From Bacteroidota bacterium (GTDB lineage: Bacteria > Bacteroidota > Ignavibacteria > Kapaibacteriales > Kapaibacteriaceae), in contig DNLG01000143.1 in the NCBI GenBank assembly GCA_003488525.1, positions 18,187-23,504 on the forward strand: a stretch of DNA of 5,318 nt, read 5' to 3'. A model generated the notes under the pieces. It searched no databases. It worked only from the letters and a program-made list of their open reading frames with translations, and was not told the DNA's origin. Position 1 is the stretch's first letter; the number at the start of each line of letters is the position of its first letter. Positions 1 to 5,318 of this stretch are shown one piece after another. A program made the translations under genes and the position numbers.

Positions 1-7
1 TCTCTTC

Positions 8-985
8 CTACTCTTCTCGTGCCGGACGCATCATCAGGCGGCGGACGGAGTCTTCGGCATCAGCCCCCTGCCATAGAATGGCAGCAACGCGTTCTGTAAT
101 GGGCAGCTCGACGCCAACCTGAGCGGCCAGCTCGAGAGCGGCCTGCGTGGTAGGGACGCCTTCGGCTACGGCGGACATGGATCCAAGGATCTGATCGAGT
201 GATTCTCCTCGACCGATGCGTTCGCCAACGGCGCGGTTACGTGAATGACGCGAGGTGCACGTGACGAAGAGATCGCCCAGCCCGGCAAGACCATAAAGCG
301 TCTGAGGATCCGCCCCAAGAGCCACGCCCAATCTGGAGATCTCCGCCAGCCCGCGCGTGATCAGCGCTGCCTTGGTATTGTCGCCCATGCCAAGCCCGTC
401 AACAATGCCGGCAGCAATTGCAATAACGTTCTTGAGTGCTCCGCCGATCTCAACACCGACCACGTCATCGCTGGCATAGACGCGAAACGTTGGCGTCATG
501 AACAGCTTCTGTACCATCGAGACGGCATCGCGATCACGTCCGGCACACACAACCGTGGTTGGCATGTTACGCAGCACTTCCTCGGCATGACTGGGTCCGG
601 ATAGCGCCACGAACGACTTCATTGAGGGGGCTATGTGTGCCACCACCTCGGATACGCGAAGGCGCGTTCCGCGCTCGATCCCCTTTGCAAGATTGACGAC
701 CACAGCACCGGTGGCAAGCTCATCAACGAGCGTTGTACGAATGAACTGCGTCGGCGTTGCATTAACGATCACGTCGCGACCGCAAAGATCCAGTAGTCGC
801 GCTGTTGCGCGAACAGAATCCGGAAGCAGTGCTCCGGCGAGGAAGCGCTCGTTGGAGTGGACAGTATTGATCTCGCGGACGACGTCGTCCTCACGTGCCC
901 ACATCAGAACATCATGGCCGTTCTGCGCCGCGATGTGCGCCATGGCCGTGCCCCAGGCGCCCGACCCCAGAATGCCGACCGTCAT
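8..985 (-). CDS. gpsA: Glycerol-3-phosphate dehydrogenase [NAD(P)+], GpsA
   Basis: This cytosolic enzyme reduces dihydroxyacetone phosphate to sn-glycerol 3-phosphate, the backbone for phospholipid synthesis. The 325-residue product is complete and close to the usual family length (about 325-340). Visible landmarks are the N-terminal Rossmann loop GSGAWGTA (residues 7-14), the KGIE segment (101-104), GPSHAEEV (130-137), and the long conserved helix region starting ALKNVIAIAAG (183-193), whose Lys185 matches the family's catalytic lysine. GDNTKAALITRG (201-212) and GLAGLGDLFVTC (232-243) followed by SRNR (248-251) complete the C-terminal substrate-binding domain. The start codon overlaps the stop of plsY (ATGA), and no clear ribosome-binding site precedes it, so translation is probably coupled to plsY. 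The stop is TAG. The assignment is secure; cofactor preference (NADH or NADPH) cannot be read from the sequence. Confidence 0.97.
   Translation of the reverse strand: MTVGILGSGAWGTAMAHIAAQNGHDVLMWAREDDVVREINTVHSNERFLAGALLPDSVRATARLLDLCGRDVIVNATPTQFIRTTLVDELATGAVVVNLAKGIERGTRLRVSEVVAHIAPSMKSFVALSGPSHAEEVLRNMPTTVVCAGRDRDAVSMVQKLFMTPTFRVYASDDVVGVEIGGALKNVIAIAAGIVDGLGMGDNTKAALITRGLAEISRLGVALGADPQTLYGLAGLGDLFVTCTSRHSRNRAVGERIGRGESLDQILGSMSAVAEGVPTTQAALELAAQVGVELPITERVAAILWQGADAEDSVRRLMMRPAREE
982..985 (-). other. ATGA stop/start overlap of plsY and gpsA
   Basis: The plus-strand bases TCAT read ATGA on the minus strand, so the TGA stop of plsY overlaps the ATG of gpsA by four bases. No good Shine-Dalgarno match is visible just upstream. 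This is the usual arrangement for translational coupling and supports one bicistronic mRNA. Confidence 0.9.
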
Positions 986-1674
986 ACGTGTCTGTGCTTG
1001 CGCCTGAAGAACATCAGTTTCGGGAATCGATGTTCGGTGCCTTCGAGAAGCCGCCGGAGATTTGAGCGATGCGCATACAGAACCAGCAGCGCAAGCGCGG
1101 CAAGAAAGTAGACAAGCGTAAGGTAACCGTCGATCTCGACGTTGAGCAGATTCCTGCGAACGAACATTGTGATCGGAATCACAACCGCCGCAACCATCGA
1201 GCCCAGTGAAACGTATCCGAAGAAGCCGATGAAAAGCAGGAACACGCCCGCTGCAATGGCGAGTTCGACAGGCGCTACGGCGATGAGCATCCCCACCGAT
1301 GTATTGATCCCCTTGCCGCCGCGGAACCCGGCAAACACGCTGAACATGTGTCCGACAACGGCGGTGATCCCGGCGATCAGGCGTACAACCGTAGAGTCTT
1401 CAAATGGCGTACGGTTCTCAAACGGCATCTGCGTATCGAAGAACATCGCTACGAGAAGCACAGGAACCAGGCCCTTGGCGATATCGAGGATCTGCACGGC
1501 CACGCCGGCCTTCCAGCCGAGGTTACGGAAGACGTTCGTGCTTCCGAGGTTGCCGCTGCCCACCTTTCGGGGATCAACACCGTAGAACTTCTTACCAATA
1601 ATCAGGGCAAACGGAATTGCCCCGATGAGGTAGCTCTGCAGGATGATGATCGCAAGTCGTAGCGTAGGATCCAT
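982..1674 (-). CDS. plsY: Acyl-phosphate:glycerol-3-phosphate acyltransferase, PlsY
   Basis: PlsY is an integral inner-membrane enzyme that transfers an acyl group from acyl-phosphate (made by PlsX, not in this window) to glycerol 3-phosphate, giving lysophosphatidic acid. The 230-residue product shows all three family signatures: SGNLGSTNVFR (residues 40-50), GHMFSVFAGFRGGKG (108-122) and HRSNLRRLLEGTEHR (202-216). Hydrophobic stretches near 7-27, 57-79, 97-115, 125-172 and 184-200 fit the usual multi-pass topology. It is slightly longer than common forms (about 200-215), mainly from a polar stretch near residues 80-96 and a basic C-terminal tail (FFRRKHRHV). A GGGAG-like sequence (CAGGGAGACC) lies just before the ATG on the minus strand and can serve as a ribosome-binding site. 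It is first in a two-gene operon with gpsA, which supplies its substrate. Confidence 0.97.
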   Translation of the reverse strand: MDPTLRLAIIILQSYLIGAIPFALIIGKKFYGVDPRKVGSGNLGSTNVFRNLGWKAGVAVQILDIAKGLVPVLLVAMFFDTQMPFENRTPFEDSTVVRLIAGITAVVGHMFSVFAGFRGGKGINTSVGMLIAVAPVELAIAAGVFLLFIGFFGYVSLGSMVAAVVIPITMFVRRNLLNVEIDGYLTLVYFLAALALLVLYAHRSNLRRLLEGTEHRFPKLMFFRRKHRHV

Positions 1675-1734
1675 GGTCTCCCTGTGTGCAAATCAAATCG
1701 TGTCTAAAATACGCACGGCCGGTCGATCACCTGC

Positions 1735-1762
1735 GCGACAATCCTGCGGTCGGAGATATCAT
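1735..1762 (+). promoter_or_regulatory. Candidate sigma70-type promoter for the clpB-half operon
   Basis: GCGACA at 1735-1740 (four matches to TTGACA) is followed after 16 bases by TATCAT at 1757-1762 (five matches to TATAAT). Transcription would start near 1769 and give a leader of about 46 nt with a usable ribosome-binding site. A second -10-like hexamer, TATTAT at 1794-1799, has no good -35 and would place the start on top of the ribosome-binding site, so it is less likely. These are consensus matches by eye. If the host uses a Bacteroidota-type sigma factor, the consensus would differ. Confidence 0.33.
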
Positions 1763-1767
1763 ACCGC
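1746..1767. repeat. Short inverted repeat GCGGT-N12-ACCGC in the divergent intergenic region
   Basis: The arms are GCGGT at 1746-1750 and ACCGC at 1763-1767. They enclose a 12-base spacer containing the palindrome GATATC (1755-1760) and the candidate -10 hexamer. CTGCGG also occurs twice in direct orientation (1744-1749 and 1767-1772), about one helical turn pair apart. The position around a -10 element would suit an operator, but five-base arms can arise by chance. It does not match the CIRCE or HAIR heat-shock operators. Confidence 0.25.
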
Positions 1768-1801
1768 TGCGGGTGATTCGTCATTGGCTCGGTTATTATC
1801 G

Positions 1802-1806
1802 CAAGG
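1802..1806 (+). promoter_or_regulatory. Ribosome-binding site of the clpB-half gene
   Basis: The sequence CAAGGAAACACACG precedes the ATG at 1816, with AAGGA ending nine bases before it. This supports 1816 as a real start rather than an internal methionine of a longer reading frame. The reading frame is also closed upstream by a TGA at 1774-1776. Confidence 0.65.
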
Positions 1807-1815
1807 AAACACACG

Positions 1816-3165
<1,350 letters not shown>

Positions 3166-3169
3166 CTCT

Positions 3170-3226
3170 ATGAGTGCCATCTTCATCCTGCTGTCCCTTC
3201 TGATGTCGGCAACAGCAGGGATGGCG
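3170..3226 (+). other. Signal peptide of the vWA-OmpA-SPOR protein
   Basis: Residues 1-19 comprise a hydrophobic core (IFILLSLLM) followed by small residues and a GMA cleavage motif before Gln20. No basic residue lies between the initiator Met and the core, which is unusual for a Sec signal. The alternative upstream ATG at 3107 would supply several arginines. There is no cysteine at the expected cleavage site, so a lipoprotein is unlikely. Confidence 0.7.
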
Positions 3227-4759
3227 CAAGACATATCCACCGGTCCCGGTCTAGGCCGCTCAATGTCACGCAGTGATTACCTGCGCGGTATGCAGACGGA
3301 CGCAGCGGCAATCCCCAGCCGAATACGAATCATGGGTGTGGATGAAACAAAACCGGGTCAGATCGATGCCTCGGTTATCGTGCTGGACGCGGAAGGGAAC
3401 CTGCTGCCGGTTTCGCTGGAAATAATGTCAATGTTCGCCGACATCTCCTGTCGGGGATCGGCACCAGCTCCGTTTTCGTTGAGCGTGTCTCGAAGCGCTA
3501 AGCCCGATGATGCTCCCCCGCCGGTGAACCTGTATGTGCTGTGTGACAACTCGATGCTGTCAGGCACGCTCACCCGCGACGTTGTGCTGGGCCTGCAACG
3601 CAGTCTTGCCGACATCGGCGCGTCCGATGCGATCGGGCTGGGCGTGTATAATCAGGCGCTCACGAACGTACTCTCCGTCGGTCCGCTCGCGAACCTCACC
3701 GAGTCGCTTCGCCTTGAAGACGTTCCGCAGGCCGACGGTCTGTCATCATTGTATACGGCAACCCAGGCCGCGTGCCGCGTTCTTTCGCAGGCGGAAGGCC
3801 GCCGAGCACTGATCGTTGTTACGTCGACACCCGATAACGCAACCCCCTTCAGCACGACGCAGGATGTGGTGCGTGTTGCTCGGGAGGCCAACATTCCCGT
3901 GTTTGTGATCCGGATCGGGCTTGAGGCCGCCGGACGCCCCCTTCGGCAGATCACGTCCTCAACAGGTGGCCGGCTGTACTCTCTCGACGAGGGACAGACG
4001 AATGAGATCGGCGAGATCGTCCGCGAGATTCTGTATGCGCAGAAATGGGCATCGGTTCTGACCGTGCGAGCCGATGTGCAGGAGTTTGCGACGTGCGAAT
4101 CTCCCTGGCTTCGCCTGCGCATCGAGAGTCCGGAGAGCGCCTACGCGATCACCGACTCGATCATTGTTACCCCGTTCGATGTTGCGATCGAGACATCGCC
4201 GTCGATCATTGCTCTGTTCCGTGATACCACCGACACTGATCTGCGCGAATACTACCAGTCACTGCTTGCCATCAGCGAGATGCTCTCGGCAAATGCCGCC
4301 ATGAGCATTGAGCTTACCGGACATGTCAGCGGTGATGTCGGCAAGAACGGTGAGTCACGCGCACTTGAGCGTGCTAACCAGGTCCGTTCATTCCTCATTG
4401 CCAACGGCGTACTCTCACGCCAGATCATTGTGCGCTCCGAAGGAAGCCGCAAGCCGCGCTACTACTTCCAGAACGACGGAACGCGCCGACTTCTGAACAA
4501 TCGCGTCGAGGCACGCATGTTCATCGACGGAGCAGCACAGCATACGATCACCGTCGAACAGGTCGACAACGAACAGACGGCGATGATCCGCATCAAGGAG
4601 TGGAAAGACCGCAAGCAGAACGCCTACTTCGAGCCGGTCTACGAGAACGGAGAAACCCGTTATCGGGTCAAGCTATGGGGCTTTGCAACGCTCGACGAGG
4701 CCAAGGCCACCGTAGCGCAGATCAAGAAGTTCAAGCCGAGCTACTCGATCGTCGAGTAA
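3170..4759 (+). CDS. Predicted secreted vWA-like / OmpA-like / SPOR-like envelope protein
   Basis: I do not recognise a named gene. From the preferred ATG the 529-residue product begins with a hydrophobic stretch and a good signal-peptidase I site (GMA|Q, after residue 19), with no lipobox. A beta-rich segment (about 50-115) precedes a von Willebrand A-like fold (about 118-290; LYVLCDNS, ALIVVTSTPDN, IPVFVIRIG). Its metal site is degenerate: Asp126 and Ser128 fit, but Leu130 and Ser219 stand where Ser and Asp are expected. After a beta linker (293-342) comes an OmpA C-terminal-like domain (about 345-455; ELTGHV, RANQVRSFLIANGV, NNRVEARMF). The C-terminus (about 456-529) resembles a SPOR domain, with RYRVKLWGFATLDEAKATV. 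The likely role is peptidoglycan-associated in the periplasm, by inference from domains. It follows the ClpB half by four bases. The start is uncertain: an in-frame ATG at 3107 would add an Arg-rich N-terminus. Confidence 0.8.
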   Translation: MSAIFILLSLLMSATAGMAQDISTGPGLGRSMSRSDYLRGMQTDAAAIPSRIRIMGVDETKPGQIDASVIVLDAEGNLLPVSLEIMSMFADISCRGSAPAPFSLSVSRSAKPDDAPPPVNLYVLCDNSMLSGTLTRDVVLGLQRSLADIGASDAIGLGVYNQALTNVLSVGPLANLTESLRLEDVPQADGLSSLYTATQAACRVLSQAEGRRALIVVTSTPDNATPFSTTQDVVRVAREANIPVFVIRIGLEAAGRPLRQITSSTGGRLYSLDEGQTNEIGEIVREILYAQKWASVLTVRADVQEFATCESPWLRLRIESPESAYAITDSIIVTPFDVAIETSPSIIALFRDTTDTDLREYYQSLLAISEMLSANAAMSIELTGHVSGDVGKNGESRALERANQVRSFLIANGVLSRQIIVRSEGSRKPRYYFQNDGTRRLLNNRVEARMFIDGAAQHTITVEQVDNEQTAMIRIKEWKDRKQNAYFEPVYENGETRYRVKLWGFATLDEAKATVAQIKKFKPSYSIVE

Positions 4760-4777
4760 GCCCCCTGCGTCGGGGAT
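4760..4777. terminator. Weak hairpin between convergent genes
   Basis: CCCC at 4762-4765 can pair with GGGG at 4772-4775 around a six-base loop, in the 18-base gap between the stop codons of two convergent genes. The position suits a shared bidirectional terminator, but the stem is only four pairs and no T-run follows on either strand, so the call is tentative. Confidence 0.2.
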
Positions 4778-5318
4778 CTATGCGTGCTGCGACTCCAGCC
4801 AGCGCTCAGCGTCGATCGCTGCCATACAGCCGGAGCCGGCTGCCGTGATCGCCTGACGGTACACACTATCCTGGGCATCACCACAGGCGAATACGCCGGG
4901 AACATTGGTGTGTGTTGACTTCCCGACCGTGCGGATGTAGCCGACGTCGTCCATGTCGATCACGCCGTCAAAGAGTCGCGTGTTTGGCTGATGGCCGATG
5001 GCAACAAACGCACCGTCCGCTTCTACATCGGTGATGGCACCCGTAGCAGTGTTGCGGATGCGCAGGTGCGTGAGCTTGCGCATACCTGCCTCGTTAGTCG
5101 TGCCAACGTATTCATCGACGGTGCTGTTGAGCATGAAGGAGACCTTCGGGTTATTGCGAGCCCGGTCGAGCATGATCTTCGAGGCACGAAACTCCTCACG
5201 TCGGTGCACGATGGTCACCGACTCGGCAAACCTCGTCAGATAGTTCGCCTCCTCCATCGCCGTGTCGCCCCCTCCGATCACAAACACCCGCTGACCGCGG
5301 AAGAAGAACCCGTCGCAC
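4778..5318 (-). CDS. trxB: Thioredoxin reductase TrxB, C-terminal part (5' end outside window)
   Basis: TrxB is a cytosolic FAD enzyme that passes electrons from NADPH to thioredoxin through a CxxC pair. The 179 residues present begin with CDGFFFRG, whose Cys matches the second cysteine of the CATC site. The N-terminal FAD-binding part and first cysteine lie beyond the right edge. The NADPH domain shows GGGDTA (15-20 of the visible part) and [10 protein letters not shown] (38-47), whose basic residues are the family's NADPH phosphate contacts. The returning FAD domain shows AIGHQPNT (107-113), the FAD signature FACGDAQD (143-150) and [15 protein letters not shown] (153-167). The frame is open to the window edge; the GTG at 5287 is an internal valine codon, not a start. 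The stop is TAG, 18 bases from the end of the convergent envelope gene. The family assignment is secure. Confidence 0.96.
   Translation of the reverse strand, partial: CDGFFFRGQRVFVIGGGDTAMEEANYLTRFAESVTIVHRREEFRASKIMLDRARNNPKVSFMLNSTVDEYVGTTNEAGMRKLTHLRIRNTATGAITDVEADGAFVAIGHQPNTRLFDGVIDMDDVGYIRTVGKSTHTNVPGVFACGDAQDSVYRQAITAAGSGCMAAIDAERWLESQHA

Noticed and set aside
245..1662. Plus-strand open frames across the gpsA and plsY region (for example 245-604, 633-1007, 1142-1585, 1348-1662)
   Set aside because: They lie opposite well-conserved genes, have low-complexity Arg/Ser/Thr-rich translations, and show no recognisable domain. They are shadows of the minus-strand codons.
1706..1711. TATTTT on the minus strand as a -10 for plsY (also resembling a Bacteroidota TAnnTTTG element)
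   Set aside because: No -35 or TTG element lies at the right distance, so the match is too weak to list as a promoter.
1675..1815. Possible decayed ClpB D1 or first M-arm sequence just upstream of the ClpB half
   Set aside because: None of the three forward frames gives D1 or M-domain-like text, and the frame of the gene holds a TGA at 1774-1776. This is ordinary intergenic sequence.
1675..1815. CIRCE or HAIR heat-shock operator upstream of the ClpB half
   Set aside because: Neither TTAGCACTC-N9-GAGTGCTAA nor CTTGAGT-N7-ACTCAAG, even with several mismatches, is present.
4600..4848. Plus-strand frame spanning the end of the envelope gene and the end of trxB
   Set aside because: It overlaps two real genes in other frames, has an Arg/Ala-rich translation and no recognisable feature.
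5285..5287. GTG as a start codon for a short 169-residue protein
   Set aside because: The frame continues upstream to the window edge with conserved TrxB residues ([10 protein letters not shown]), so this is an internal valine codon.

Overview
The window carries five protein genes on moderately GC-rich bacterial DNA (high fifties percent GC by eye) with tight gene spacing. I see no RNA genes, mobile elements, CRISPR arrays or phage genes. The organism is Gram-negative-like: one protein looks secreted and ends in OmpA-like and SPOR-like domains, both of which bind peptidoglycan in the periplasm. That protein style, with predicted beta-rich linkers, would suit the Bacteroidota/Chlorobiota (FCB) side of the tree. 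This placement is a guess from style, not from a marker gene.

Layout. (1) Positions 8-1674, minus strand: a two-gene phospholipid operon, plsY then gpsA, joined by a 4-base ATGA overlap. GpsA makes sn-glycerol 3-phosphate and PlsY acylates it, so these are two successive steps of phosphatidic acid synthesis. (2) Positions 1675-1815: a 141-base divergent intergenic region with a plausible promoter for the rightward genes and a short inverted repeat. (3) Positions 1816-3165, plus strand: a gene encoding only the C-terminal half of the ClpB disaggregase (part of the M-domain coiled coil plus the second AAA+ module). The N domain and first AAA+ module are absent, and the DNA upstream is not a decayed remnant of them. 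(4) Positions 3170-4759, plus strand, starting 4 bases after the ClpB-half stop: a predicted secreted protein of about 529 residues with a degenerate von Willebrand A fold, an OmpA-like domain and a terminal SPOR-like domain. (5) Positions 4778-5318, minus strand: the C-terminal part of thioredoxin reductase, cut by the right window edge just at the second cysteine of its CxxC site.

The lipid operon and trxB are ordinary housekeeping genes. The two central genes deserve attention: a ClpB D2-only protein that is probably co-transcribed with a vWA-OmpA-SPOR envelope protein. Whether the ClpB half is a genuine single-ring chaperone, one part of a split ClpB, or a product of rearrangement or misassembly cannot be settled from this window.
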